Numbered from the stretch's first letter, positions 26,202-37,731 are shown. The stretch: DNA of 64,000 nt from JAANXG01 sp034520625 (GCA_034520625.1 JAXHNI010000003.1:322553-386552), one strand, 5' to 3'. Notes: generated from the sequence alone by a model not told the origin. Translations and numbers: made by a program.

Positions 26202-27452
26202 GTGCGCACTATGGGGTTATTCAACAAACGCTCTGCCAAACGCTACCTGGATCCCTGCCATCATCGGGATTCCCCGGCCGACGAGCTCATCACGAGCCCG
26301 GAGATTCATCTACGCGGGTGGTTCGCCGTGGATCCAGCTCTCGTCTGTGAAAGGATAGATTTGAAAAACGGCGACGGCTGGTCGCTACGTCTGGCCGTGG
26401 AGCAGCGCCCCGATGTAGAGCGTGTCTATCCGAACAGAACCGTGGTGGGGTTTGACACCCTGGTGTCCAGTGAGACGATCCGCGAGCAGGGCGGGAGCGC
26501 ATGGGAGCTCGTGCTGAAATGCGACGCGGCGACCTACAGTCATCCCCTCATCCTGAATGTCAGTGAGAAACTCCCCGAAGACGGCTATTACCGAAGCCGG
26601 GACCCCCTTGACGGTCCCTACGGTGACGTCCTGAGTCCCGAGCAGAAGGCAAGCTGGCGGGACGACGGATTTCTCCTGCTGCCGAAGTTCTTCGACGCAA
26701 CCCGCTTGGACGCCATAAACACACTGGTCGATGAGCTGTGGCGCACTCGTGCTGCCCTGACCGAGCCGGTCACTCTGGATGCGTATATCGGTGCCGAGAC
26801 GGTCCGCACGCTGGGAAGACGCTACCTGATGAAGGAGGTGCCGGAGAGCGCACGGCAGAGTTCCTACAAGATCAATGACCTGTTTCTGAGCTATCCGGCT
26901 ATTCGCGACCTGGTCCTCGACGAGACGCTCTCCGGGTATCTTCGAGCGCTGCTGGACGGCGACCCGGTAACATGCAATTCGCTTTACTTCGAGTATGGGA
27001 GCGAGCAGCCCGACCACTTTGACACTTTCTTCATGCCGCCTCGGGTACGCAATCGCATGGCGGCTTCCTGGATAGCTCTGGACGACGTCACGCCGGAGAA
27101 TGGACCGCTTCAGTACTATCCCGGCAGCCATCTGATCGACCCCTACCTCTTTGCCGATGGACGCTACAATCGCGCGCCGGAGGAAAGGAAAGACTGCGAG
27201 CGATACATTGCCGGCGAGTTGAAGCGCCGGCAGATCGAGCCAACCACGCTGCTCGCCTCGAAGGGCGACGTTTTCATCTGGCACGCTCACCTGCTCCACG
27301 GCGGCGCACCGATACGAAAGCCCGGGCATAAGCGCCGCTCGTTGGTAACACACTACTACCGCACCGCGGAGTTCAGCGACGACCAGATCCTTCGACACGC
27401 TCCGGGACGTTACTACCAGAATCGCCCGCATCCAGCGCCCCAGACTCCCTGA
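26202..27452 (+). CDS. Phytanoyl-CoA dioxygenase (PhyH) family protein
   Basis: This is a 416-residue protein with an N-terminal part of unknown type (about residues 30-140) and a C-terminal Fe(II)/2-oxoglutarate oxygenase domain. The iron ligands are probably His and Asp of QPDHFDTFF and His of FIWHAHLLHGG, and the 2-oxoglutarate-binding Arg lies in HKRRSLVTHYY. PhyH-family enzymes hydroxylate very diverse small molecules, including compatible solutes (EctD) and secondary metabolites; the substrate is not evident. The GTG at 26202 has GGTGA upstream; an ATG at 26211 is the alternative start. Codon use looks less GC-biased than in neighbouring genes. Confidence 0.8.
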   Translation: MRTMGLFNKRSAKRYLDPCHHRDSPADELITSPEIHLRGWFAVDPALVCERIDLKNGDGWSLRLAVEQRPDVERVYPNRTVVGFDTLVSSETIREQGGSAWELVLKCDAATYSHPLILNVSEKLPEDGYYRSRDPLDGPYGDVLSPEQKASWRDDGFLLLPKFFDATRLDAINTLVDELWRTRAALTEPVTLDAYIGAETVRTLGRRYLMKEVPESARQSSYKINDLFLSYPAIRDLVLDETLSGYLRALLDGDPVTCNSLYFEYGSEQPDHFDTFFMPPRVRNRMAASWIALDDVTPENGPLQYYPGSHLIDPYLFADGRYNRAPEERKDCERYIAGELKRRQIEPTTLLASKGDVFIWHAHLLHGGAPIRKPGHKRRSLVTHYYRTAEFSDDQILRHAPGRYYQNRPHPAPQTP

Positions 27453-27675
27453 TCCGAGCGGGAAAGAATCGGGGACGCGCTACGTTCCTGCAATACGTTT
27501 GCGGTTGTTTTCAGACGTTTTCTGAATTGGACCCGGGCATATCCGGCTTGCCATCGAGCCACCGATCGCAAGAATCCCGCATCGCTGAACTCCAACGCCG
27601 GGAGGGTGCCTGGATTGTCTTGCTGATAGGCTGGCCAATCGTCTGCTTCGGCCATTTTGGCAATGCTTGCGCTGA

Positions 27676-27795
27676 GCGCGGGCAGTGGATTACTGGCCCC
27701 TCAAATTCGACCTCACCAAACGGCTGAAGCAGGTCTCCGACAATAAAGGTCTCGCCATAGCGTTCCCACAGATGGACGTGCACATGCATCGATAG
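27676..27795 (+). pseudogene. C-terminal remnant of a MscS-type mechanosensitive channel gene
   Basis: Forty-odd codons read DYWPLKFDLTKRLKQ and then FPQMDVHMHR before a TAG stop. This is the well-known C-terminus of MscS-like channels (family pattern YWP-x-x-FDLT ... IPFPQ-x-DVH). A TGA stop precedes it in frame (27673-27675) and no channel-forming helices occur upstream, so only the tail survives. Other frames in 27453-27675 show nothing convincing. Two overlapping minus-strand frames here are shadows. Confidence 0.7.
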
Positions 27796-27810
27796 GCCGG
27801 TGCCTCGGGG

Positions 27811-29034
27811 TCAGGCGGAGCGGGTCACTACCCGGATCTCGCCTTCGAGGGTTTTGTGAACGGGGCACTTGTCAGCGATCGCCAGGAAGCGTTGATGCTG
27901 CTCGCCGGTCAGTTCCCCCGTGTAGCTGACGACGCGGTCGATGCGGGCGACGTAGCCGTCGCTGGATTCGCACTCGGCGCAGTCTCTTGCGTGAACCCGT
28001 TCGTGCTTGAGCCGCACCTGGATGTCCTCCACCGGCAGTTTCTTGTGGTTCGCGTACATACGCAGGGTCATCGATGTGCAGGCGCCGAGCGACATCAATA
28101 GCAGCTCGTAGGGATCCGGCCCCTTGGCGGTGCCACCGTTTTTCTCCGGCTCGTCGGCGGGCAACTCGTGGTCCGGCGTATAGAGCCGGCGGAGAAACTG
28201 CTTGTTTTCCTCAGTGACCAGGACTTCACCGGCCTCCAGGTCCGGTCGACGTTGGCGCGTCAATGGCTGTTCCAGGGACACGTAGCGTCCGGCCCACGCC
28301 GCCAGCGTCTCGGCGACATACCGTGAGTCCTGCTTGTTGGACAGCAGGTGGTCTGCCTGGTCCAGGGAAATAAAGCTTTTCGGGTGCTTGGCGGCAGCGT
28401 AGATCTTGGCCGCTTCGTCAATGGATACCAGGTTGTCCAGGGGCGAATGGAAGATCAGCAGCGGTCGCCGCAGCCGGCCGATGTGCGCGGTGTCCGTGAA
28501 CCGTTCCAGGTCGTCTATAAGCTGCGATTTGATGGTGAACTGTCGCTGGCCAAGGCTGACTTTGGCGCTGCCCTCGGACTTGATGATATTGGTACTGTCA
28601 CTGAATAGATGCGCGACATGCCGGGCGGTGGCCGGGGCACTGATTGTGGCGACCGCTTTGGTTTCCGGCAGTTGATGGGCGGCCGCCAGGACCGCCGCGC
28701 CGCCGAGACTGTGGCCAATCAGCAGCGCCGGTGCCCGGTAGTGGTCCCGCAAAAAGTTGGCTGCGGCCACCAGGTCGGCGACGTTGGAGGAGAAATTGGT
28801 GTTGGAGAAATCGCCGTCGCTGTTGCCGAGCCCGGTGAAGTCGAATCGGAGCACCGCTATGCCGTGGTCGGTCAGGGCGCGGGCAATGCGCGACGCAGCG
28901 GCGATATCCTTGCCGCAGGTGAAGCAGTGGGCGAAGAGGGCAAAGGCGGCGGGCTCGCCCCGGTCCGGGAGCTCCAGTGCGCCGGCGAGGATCTCGCCGC
29001 TCTCGTTGGGGAATTCCAGCTTTTGTCTCGACAT
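27811..29034 (-). CDS. Alpha/beta hydrolase-OsmC fusion protein
   Basis: This 407-residue protein fuses an N-terminal alpha/beta hydrolase (about residues 1-255, nucleophile Ser in LIGHSLGGAA, oxyanion region AHCFTCGKD, late Asp/His in HSPLDNLV and QADHLL) with a C-terminal OsmC-type peroxiredoxin domain (about residues 265-405). The two redox cysteines of OsmC are in SLGACTSMTLRMYA and DKCPVHKTLEG. The combination is a known bifunctional family; the natural substrate is unknown, probably thiol-dependent peroxide detoxification coupled to ester hydrolysis. It is on the same strand as the following FMN enzyme and radical SAM genes but 99 bases downstream of them. Confidence 0.88.
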   Translation of the reverse strand: MSRQKLEFPNESGEILAGALELPDRGEPAAFALFAHCFTCGKDIAAASRIARALTDHGIAVLRFDFTGLGNSDGDFSNTNFSSNVADLVAAANFLRDHYRAPALLIGHSLGGAAVLAAAHQLPETKAVATISAPATARHVAHLFSDSTNIIKSEGSAKVSLGQRQFTIKSQLIDDLERFTDTAHIGRLRRPLLIFHSPLDNLVSIDEAAKIYAAAKHPKSFISLDQADHLLSNKQDSRYVAETLAAWAGRYVSLEQPLTRQRRPDLEAGEVLVTEENKQFLRRLYTPDHELPADEPEKNGGTAKGPDPYELLLMSLGACTSMTLRMYANHKKLPVEDIQVRLKHERVHARDCAECESSDGYVARIDRVVSYTGELTGEQHQRFLAIADKCPVHKTLEGEIRVVTRSA

Positions 29035-29133
29035 GAACTGCTCCTGGGTCAGATGGTTGATATCGATGTTCTGGAAAGCAACGCCAATGACTGTATTCGA
29101 CCCCGCAAGGCTTCCAGAGCCCGTACGAACGAA

Positions 29134-30813
29134 TCAGCGGTTTTCTTTGGCAGTCTCCTTGATGTCCTTGGTGGACTCCCGGTCGCTCACTTCTGTGTAT
29201 TCGTCTTCAATCCGGGTCAGGTGCCCGCGCGGGATGAAACTGTGCGGAGCAGCTTCCTGCACGTCAATCATTAGAGATTCAGGAACGTTGCCCGCCAGCA
29301 GGCAGCCATTTCGGATGTGAGGAAAGATCTGGTCATAACGCAGGACCTCATTCTGGCTGATCCGTCGGTAGATATGGGTGCGGTTCAGCCCGGCGGTATG
29401 GTGCAGTCCGGTGGAGGCGATGATGTCGGCGGCGGCGTGCACCGTCTTGGCATGGAAATTCGCCACCCGGACGGCCTTGTCCTTGACCACGAGACCGCGT
29501 GCCAGGTGTGGATTCTGGGTGGCTACGCCGGTCGGGCATTCGTTGGTGTTGCAGGTCAGCGACTGCACGCAGCCCAGCGCGAGCATCATTCCGCGGGCGC
29601 TGTTGCAGATGTCCGCGCCCAGAGCCAGGTTCTTCACCATGTGGAAACCCGTCAGGATCTTACCAGCAGCGATGACGCGGACATGTTCGCGCAACCCGTA
29701 GCCGGTCAGGCAGTCATCGACGAAGGCCAGCGCCTCGCGCAGCGGCATACCGATGGAGTTGGCATACTCCAGCGGCGCGGCGCCGGTGCCGCCCTCGCCA
29801 CCATCGACGGTGATGAAGTCGAGCATAATCCCGGTCTCCACCATGGCCTTGCAGATGGCGATGAACTCGCTGCGTCGGCCGATGGCGAGCTTGACACCGA
29901 TCGGCTTGCCGCCCGACATCTCGCGCAACCGGGCGATGAAATGTACGAGCTCCAGCGGTGAGTCGAAAGCGGTGTGGGCCGGGGGTGAATCGACACGGGT
30001 GGCCACTGGCACGCCGCGGATGCGGGCGATCTCGGGGCTGTTCTTTTCCGCCGGCAGAATGCCGCCGTGCCCGGGCTTGGCTCCCTGGGAGAGCTTGAGC
30101 TCGATCATTTTCACCGACTCCAGAGCGGCCTTTTCACGATACTCCTGGGCCGAGAAATTTCCGTTCGCGTCACGGCAGCCAAAGTAGCCGGTGCCGATCT
30201 GCCAGACCAGGTGCCCGCCCTCCAGGTGGTAGGGACTGATACCGCCCTCTCCGGTGTTGTGATAGAAGCCGCCGCGGGCCGCCCCCCGGTTGAGAGCCCG
30301 GATGGCGTTCGGGCTCAATGCGCCGAAGCTCATGGCGGATACATTCAGCACACTGGCCGAATAGGGCCGGGTGCAGGCCGGCCCGCCGACACGGATCCGC
30401 ATGGCGTCCTCGTCGATATCGCTGACCGGAATGGCGGATAGAGAATGGCCAATCCATTCATAACCGGTGCGGTAGGTGTCGACCCGGGTGCCGAAGGGCA
30501 CGGTATCCAGCTCGTTCTTGGCACGCTGATAGGCCACGCTGCGAAACATACGGTTGATGGGCGTGCCGTCGGTGTCGGACTCGAGTAGATATTGACGGAT
30601 GAACGGCCGCAGCCACTCCATGACCCAGCGGCCACGCCCGAACAAGGGGAAATTGCGCCGCAGGGAGTGCTCGTGCTGGAACATGTCGTAGAGGCCGACG
30701 CCCACAAGAGGGATGAACACCAACAACGCCCACAAGATCGGCGGCCACGCCAGGGCAAGGACGGAGATCACCAGCAGGATCGCCAGGGAGAATCTGACAA
30801 ACCAGGTATACAT
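29134..30813 (-). CDS. FMN-binding glutamate synthase-like protein, membrane-anchored
   Basis: This 559-residue protein starts with two hydrophobic helices (about residues 5-23 and 26-42), followed by the FMN-binding domain of glutamate synthase large subunit: KPGHGGILPAEK, TVDGGEGGTGAAP and CNTNECPTGVATQ. The amidotransferase domain of GltB is absent, so ammonia or another amine donor would be needed. Proteins of this stand-alone class are common in proteobacteria and archaea with unsettled function. A radical SAM gene lies 42 bases upstream on the same strand, which suggests a shared pathway. Confidence 0.85.
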   Translation of the reverse strand: MYTWFVRFSLAILLVISVLALAWPPILWALLVFIPLVGVGLYDMFQHEHSLRRNFPLFGRGRWVMEWLRPFIRQYLLESDTDGTPINRMFRSVAYQRAKNELDTVPFGTRVDTYRTGYEWIGHSLSAIPVSDIDEDAMRIRVGGPACTRPYSASVLNVSAMSFGALSPNAIRALNRGAARGGFYHNTGEGGISPYHLEGGHLVWQIGTGYFGCRDANGNFSAQEYREKAALESVKMIELKLSQGAKPGHGGILPAEKNSPEIARIRGVPVATRVDSPPAHTAFDSPLELVHFIARLREMSGGKPIGVKLAIGRRSEFIAICKAMVETGIMLDFITVDGGEGGTGAAPLEYANSIGMPLREALAFVDDCLTGYGLREHVRVIAAGKILTGFHMVKNLALGADICNSARGMMLALGCVQSLTCNTNECPTGVATQNPHLARGLVVKDKAVRVANFHAKTVHAAADIIASTGLHHTAGLNRTHIYRRISQNEVLRYDQIFPHIRNGCLLAGNVPESLMIDVQEAAPHSFIPRGHLTRIEDEYTEVSDRESTKDIKETAKENR

Positions 30814-30855
30814 GCACTATTACTTTTGTTGCCTCAAGCTGCTCCCGTCCTTCCA

Positions 30856-31860
30856 CTAACCGGAGCAGGAGCCGCCGCCGAGTACGCAGAATTTGGCGCA
30901 GTGGGGGTGATTGAGTCTGACGTTACCATTCTCGAAATTACCACCGTCGGCCGCTGCCGCCTCGGACAACGAGGCGCCCATTTCGAAATACTGGTCATAG
31001 GGTAGCAGCGTGCAGGGCAGTACCACGGGGCGCGAGGCGCCCCTGCGCTTGACTACCATGCGGCTGCTCGCACACATCACGGAATCCGGGGATACGCCGA
31101 GAATGTCCCAGCAAGCGGTCGTGATCTCTGGAACCGGCGCAGCTTCATCCATCTCGGGGAACAGCACCAGGTCGTGAGGGTTGCCGGCGTCTAGCTCGAT
31201 CCCGTGTGCACGGAACAGGCGGTCGTAGCCGCGCCGCAGCGCTTCCTCCTTTTCGGCCCAACGCGTGCGGCCGGCGATTGAGAGGTTGAAGCCGTGACCG
31301 GCGAGCCAGAGCAAGCCGTCGAGCGTGCTCTGAAAGCTGCCCGCTCCGCGCTCCTCATCGTGCAGAGCGGTCGAATGGTGATCGACGCTTACCCGCAGCT
31401 TGAGCCGGCTGCCGTGCTCCGTCATGAGTCGCAACAGCTCCCTCTGCACCCGCGGGCGCTGCATGGGTTGCATCGCGTTGGTGAGGATCAGGACTTCGAA
31501 GCCGCGGTCGAGGCAGGTTTCCGCGAGGCTGATTATCTCCGGATTCATGAACGGTTCCCCGCCCGTGAAACCGATTTCCGACGTCGAATAGCCGAGTTGC
31601 TCGATCTCATCCAGAAATGGAGCCACATCCGCGTGACGCAGATACACCAGTCGATCGTTTCCCGGGCTGGATTCGATGTAGCAGTTCGCACATTCGATGT
31701 TGCACAGCGTACCGGTGTTGAACCACAAAGTCTCAAGATCCCGCAAGCCGACCCGCGCTCGTGGCTGTCCGTCGAGCGTGAATTCCGGATCGTCGAAAGG
31801 GGTCTCCTGCGTCCCAATCTGCTCCGCCGTGTTGGTGGCTTTGCTGCTTGAATAGAACAT
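30856..31860 (-). CDS. Radical SAM protein
   Basis: The cluster motif C-x3-C-x2-C is seen in TLCNIECANCYIES, and FTGGEPFMNP follows as the SAM-binding GGE segment. Late cysteines (ITTACWD, VMCASSRM, LPCTLLPYD, CAKFCVLGGGSC) suggest a SPASM-like auxiliary region. From the ATG at 31860 the product is 334 residues; the frame stays open to 32073, but the added 71 residues look non-homologous. The substrate is unknown. No short precursor peptide gene was recognised nearby, so a peptide-modifying role is not supported. It precedes the FMN glutamate-synthase-like gene by 42 bases. The interval 31861-32249 holds no other gene. Confidence 0.82.
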   Translation of the reverse strand: MFYSSSKATNTAEQIGTQETPFDDPEFTLDGQPRARVGLRDLETLWFNTGTLCNIECANCYIESSPGNDRLVYLRHADVAPFLDEIEQLGYSTSEIGFTGGEPFMNPEIISLAETCLDRGFEVLILTNAMQPMQRPRVQRELLRLMTEHGSRLKLRVSVDHHSTALHDEERGAGSFQSTLDGLLWLAGHGFNLSIAGRTRWAEKEEALRRGYDRLFRAHGIELDAGNPHDLVLFPEMDEAAPVPEITTACWDILGVSPDSVMCASSRMVVKRRGASRPVVLPCTLLPYDQYFEMGASLSEAAAADGGNFENGNVRLNHPHCAKFCVLGGGSCSG

Positions 31861-32249
31861 ACCGAATCTCGTTGGTCTGTGTTGGAGGACGCGTCTGTCT
31901 GATTCAGACGCACCGCACCGGGGAGTAGTTGGTGCGACTCCCGTTAACATCGACACATGTGGCAGCACCGCTTCCGGAAAGTTCATTCGACGAAGGCGGG
32001 GCGGAGCGTGCAATGCTTTTGCTTCGAAAGGCACGGCATCGCCCGTAGGTTTGGATTCCAGTAGACACATCAATACATAAGTATTGACTCGATGTCGTAC
32101 GAGTTTATTCCCGGCAACCGAACTGGAGGACTACGTGCCGCCGGTGGCGCGGCCGGCCGGCGGTTTGAGAGGGGCGGCGGATTCGCAGGAATCCCGGGCC
32201 GGCGTGTTCTGCGGCGCCGGCCGTTGGTGGTCCGGCCGGTTTCGCGAGG

Positions 32250-33155
32250 TCAGGCCTCATTCCCCGCCTCGAGGGGCTGCAGGTCGGGTCTTGATTTCAC
32301 CGTATCCGCTACGAACGCGGTGAACGCGCGGATGCGGGCAACCTTGCGCAGGTCGGTGTGAGTAAGCAGCCAGAGCTCGGTCGCCAGCGCGGGCACTGAA
32401 TCCGATAATGCAACCAGGTGGTCGTCTGCATCGCCCAGGTAGCGCGGCAGTACCGCGACCCCCAGCCCGTCGCGGACGCCGGCCTGAATGCCCTGCAGGG
32501 TGTCCACGCGGTAGTGGCACCTGGCGTCATGACCTTCGGCCTTCATCCAGGTGTCGAGCTGCAGGTAGGCCATGCTCTCGTCCGGTCCGATCCAGTCGAC
32601 GGCTTTCAGGTCATTGGCGGACTGGTTGAACAGATCCGATGCACCGTAGATGGCCTGCTGGATTCGCCCGATTTGGCGGCCGACCAGGTTCTCCGGCGGC
32701 GACAGAGTAGGCCGGACGGCGACGTCCGCCTCACGCCTGGACAGGCTGAAAAGGGTATTCGACACGGCAACTTCCAGGTGTATGTCCGGATACGACCGGC
32801 GGAAGTCGGCGAACACGGGGGACAGGAGTCCCTGCAGCAGGGTGTCGGTGGTGGTCACGCGGACCGTCCCCGAGGGCAGCAGATCGCGCCCGGCGACCCG
32901 CCGCTCGATACCCGTCACCTCCGCCTCGATCCTTACCGCCGCCGCGGCGACATCCTCGCCGGCGGTCGTCGGCGTGTAACCGATGCGGTGACGCTCGAAC
33001 AGCCGCGCTCCCAGGCGTTCCTCGATCGCGCCGAGTCGCCGAAATACCGTGGCGTGGCTGACGCCCAGGGCGCGTGCCGCACCGGAGAGAGAACCCGACT
33101 GCGCAATCGCCAGTACCGTCCGGAGATCGTCCCAGGGAACCTGATGTTCGTTCAT
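32250..33155 (-). CDS. LysR-type transcriptional regulator
   Basis: This regulator has an N-terminal winged HTH (SGSLSGAARALGVSHATVFRRL at about residues 18-39, counting from the ATG at 33155) and a periplasmic-binding-like effector domain from about residue 85. It is divergent from a flavodoxin-fold quinone reductase gene, the classical arrangement for a LysR regulator and its target. The 88-bp gap is AT-rich and includes ATTGTTGTCAGTATTTGAAC, a candidate operator region, but no certain T-N11-A box was fixed. An upstream start at 33182 would add nine residues. Confidence 0.9.
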   Translation of the reverse strand: MNEHQVPWDDLRTVLAIAQSGSLSGAARALGVSHATVFRRLGAIEERLGARLFERHRIGYTPTTAGEDVAAAAVRIEAEVTGIERRVAGRDLLPSGTVRVTTTDTLLQGLLSPVFADFRRSYPDIHLEVAVSNTLFSLSRREADVAVRPTLSPPENLVGRQIGRIQQAIYGASDLFNQSANDLKAVDWIGPDESMAYLQLDTWMKAEGHDARCHYRVDTLQGIQAGVRDGLGVAVLPRYLGDADDHLVALSDSVPALATELWLLTHTDLRKVARIRAFTAFVADTVKSRPDLQPLEAGNEA

Positions 33156-33243
33156 GCAAACGAAATTTACACAAATAGCCAATTGTTGTCAGTATTTGAA
33201 CATCAATAAACTCCCGGTTTCATACCAATCGCTGGAGACGCCC

Positions 33244-34002
33244 ATGCATGCACTGATCGTTCTCGCTCATCCCGAGCCACAGTCGTTTAATGCCACCCTC
33301 AAGGATGTCGCTGTCGAGACGCTCGAGCGGGGCGGCCACACCGTCGAGGTCTCGGACCTGTACGCCCAGGGCTTCGATCCGGTCGAAGGGCCGCGGCACT
33401 ATAGTAACCGGGCCGATCCGGACAGCTTCTCTCCCTTGGGCGAACAGCGCCACGCCTGGCAGAGCGAAACCGTGCCGGCGGATGTCCGGCGGGAGATCGA
33501 ACGGCTGCAAAGGGCGGAACTCGTGGTCCTGCAGTTTCCCCTCTGGTGGCACGCCCAGCCGGCAATCCTCAAGGGATGGTTCGACCGGGTGTTCCTGAGC
33601 GGCGGCCTTTATACCAGCCGGATGCGCTACGACAGCGGCTACTTTCGCGGCAAACGGGCGATCGTCTCCGTGACCAGCGGTGCCCCGGCAGCGGCATTCG
33701 GGCCGGGCAGCCGCGGCGGGGACATCGAAACGATGCTGTGGCCGATTCAGTACTCCCTGCACTACATGGGTTTCACGGTGTTGCCGGCATTCTTTGCCCA
33801 TGGCGTGCAGGGGCACGGTTTTTCCTACCAGGACGACACCGCGTTCACGGACCACCTCGACGCGCTCAAAAGGGACTGGGCGTACCGATTGGAGAACCTG
33901 GAGAGGGCGGCTCCGGTGGCTTTCCCGGGGTGGGACGACTGGGATGTAGACGGGCGTCTCATTCCGGGTGCGCCGGTGCGCTGCGCTGCAGCCGGTGCCT
34001 GA
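33244..34002 (+). CDS. NAD(P)H dehydrogenase (quinone), flavodoxin-like fold
   Basis: This 252-residue protein is of the KefF/NQO1 family, which reduces quinones or other electrophiles by two electrons using FAD or FMN. Hallmarks are ALIVLAHPEPQSFNATL at the start (phosphate loop), VLQFPLWWHAQPAILKGWFDRVF at about residues 97-119 and SVTSGAPAAAFGP. GGAGA lies ten bases before the ATG at 33244. The divergent LysR gene probably regulates it, in response to an electrophile or quinone. Confidence 0.92.
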   Translation: MHALIVLAHPEPQSFNATLKDVAVETLERGGHTVEVSDLYAQGFDPVEGPRHYSNRADPDSFSPLGEQRHAWQSETVPADVRREIERLQRAELVVLQFPLWWHAQPAILKGWFDRVFLSGGLYTSRMRYDSGYFRGKRAIVSVTSGAPAAAFGPGSRGGDIETMLWPIQYSLHYMGFTVLPAFFAHGVQGHGFSYQDDTAFTDHLDALKRDWAYRLENLERAAPVAFPGWDDWDVDGRLIPGAPVRCAAAGA

Positions 34003-34083
34003 AACCCGCAACGCCGGAGCTGTATCGCGTGGCCCCTGGGAACCCGGGCGGTGCCGGGTTCCCGTCCCACGTGAAATTCCGGG

Positions 34084-34233
34084 GGTGACGAAATTCACCT
34101 GTGCGCCGGTCTTCGTCATCGATGCATATACCGTGAGGGGAACTCAGCGGCCTGCCGATGCCGGAAAACACCTTCCAGCCGTTTCCGTCGAGGTCGGCAA
34201 TCTCGACAATACTGCTCCCCCAGCCAATGCTGC
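34084..34233 (-). pseudogene. Possible NHL-repeat protein fragment
   Basis: In one minus-strand frame the sequence reads IVEIADLDGNGWKVF, then SSPHGICIDDEDR, which resembles the repeat unit of NHL/SMP-30-like propellers. It has no start and runs into unrelated sequence on both sides, so it would be a fragment. It ends near the remnant of higB. The rest of 34003-34303 shows nothing more. Weak call. Confidence 0.25.
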
Positions 34234-34245
34234 TCAGCTCGGATC

Positions 34246-34290
34246 GTGGATGGCGATGCCTACGACGTAGAGATTTGTGACTATCATTGA
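34246..34290 (+). pseudogene. higB: 3' stub of a HigB-type toxin gene
   Basis: Fourteen codons VDGDAYDVEICDYH followed by TGA match the invariant C-terminus of HigB/RelE-like host-inhibition toxins (family form DGNAY-x-V-x-x-x-DYH). It is placed 13 bases before the higA ATG, exactly where higB lies in higBA operons. The rest of the toxin, including the catalytic core, is missing, and the preceding sequence is unrelated. Confidence 0.7.
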
Positions 34291-34303
34291 GCCGAGACTC
34301 GAC

Positions 34304-34618
34304 ATGAGCATTCCAAACACTGCTGAGATGAAAAGGCGGCCCACTCATCCGGGTGAAATGCTGCGAGAGGATTTCCTGCCCGATTACGGACTCACTGTTT
34401 CCGGGCTGGCTGATGCAATAGGCATGTCACGCCAATCCGTTAATGAACTGCTGCGTGAGCGTCGAGCCGTCAGCCCGGAAATGGCGTTGCGGCTCGCTCG
34501 CCTTTTTGGCAATTCGCCCGAGTTCTGGTTGAATGCTCAAAGAGCGGTGGATCTGTGGGAAACGGCACGATCCTTGGAGAAGGATGTCGCCCGGATTAAG
34601 CCGCTCGATGCCGCATAA
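34304..34618 (+). CDS. higA: HigA family antitoxin (orphan)
   Basis: This 104-residue HTH_XRE protein has KRRPTHPGEMLREDFLPDYGL, the HigA signature, then a helix-turn-helix at about residues 34-56 (VSGLADAIGMSRQSVNELLRE) and the PEFWLNAQRAVDLWE C-terminus. HigA neutralises HigB and represses its own operon. Here only a C-terminal stub of higB remains upstream, so it is an orphan. It could still act as a DNA-binding regulator or protect against HigB encoded elsewhere. An alternative GTG at 34277 would add nine residues. Confidence 0.9.
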   Translation: MSIPNTAEMKRRPTHPGEMLREDFLPDYGLTVSGLADAIGMSRQSVNELLRERRAVSPEMALRLARLFGNSPEFWLNAQRAVDLWETARSLEKDVARIKPLDAA

Positions 34619-34808
34619 ACTCCAACGGCATATTGCTGTTAAGACCCGCGCGAGTTGCAGAAGCTGCCAGTCGTCGAGGGTTGCGACATCGAAAATGTCG
34701 ACGGCAGATTGGATTCCGCGCCCGTACCGCGGTTGCCGAGCATCAGATTAAGCCCGGGCAGCCCGAGACCGGCCGGCGAATAGGAAAGATAACCGGCATC
34801 CCTGACGG

Positions 34809-37436
<2,628 letters not shown>

Positions 37437-37475
37437 GGCATGGCTCGCTATATATCGGCTGTGTGGTAAGTACGC

Positions 37476-37503
37476 GTCATACAAAACCCGACTGTATTGT
37501 CAC
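37476..37503 (-). promoter_or_regulatory. Predicted promoter for ppc
   Basis: On the minus strand GTGACA (37503-37498) and TATGAC (37481-37476) are separated by 16 bases. The start would be about 35 bases before the ppc ATG. Confidence 0.35.
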
Positions 37504-37639
37504 GGGCGGGCCCGGGTCACGGACCTGAAAGTCTATGTCGATTGCGTACGGGGAGCATAACGTTAAAACGACAACGGTATACCCGCTGCCGCCGCGGGGC
37601 CACCCCATCGATGCGAAGCAGTCGTTATCCCGGACATGA

Positions 37640-37668
37640 TTGGTTCGACGCACATCGACCGGTAGAAT
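37640..37668 (+). promoter_or_regulatory. Predicted promoter for the dehydrogenase gene at 37732
   Basis: TTGGTT (37640-37645) and TAGAAT (37663-37668) are spaced by 17 bases, about 60 bases before the ATG. The rest of the 295-bp ppc/dehydrogenase gap shows no gene. Confidence 0.45.
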
Positions 37669-37731
37669 GGACGAGTACCGCTGTTTCCCGCTCCCATTTA
37701 TTCGCAACCCGACCGATTGGAGGCATCCACA

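Noticed and set aside
27413..27789. Overlapping minus-strand frames of 80 and 92 codons after the PhyH gene
   Set aside because: They are shadows of the mscS remnant and adjacent non-coding DNA; the plus-strand MscS C-terminus explains the signal better.
30856..34002. Ribosomally made peptide cluster around the radical SAM gene
   Set aside because: No small precursor-like frame with a conserved core was seen next to it, and there is no peptidase or exporter in the same unit.
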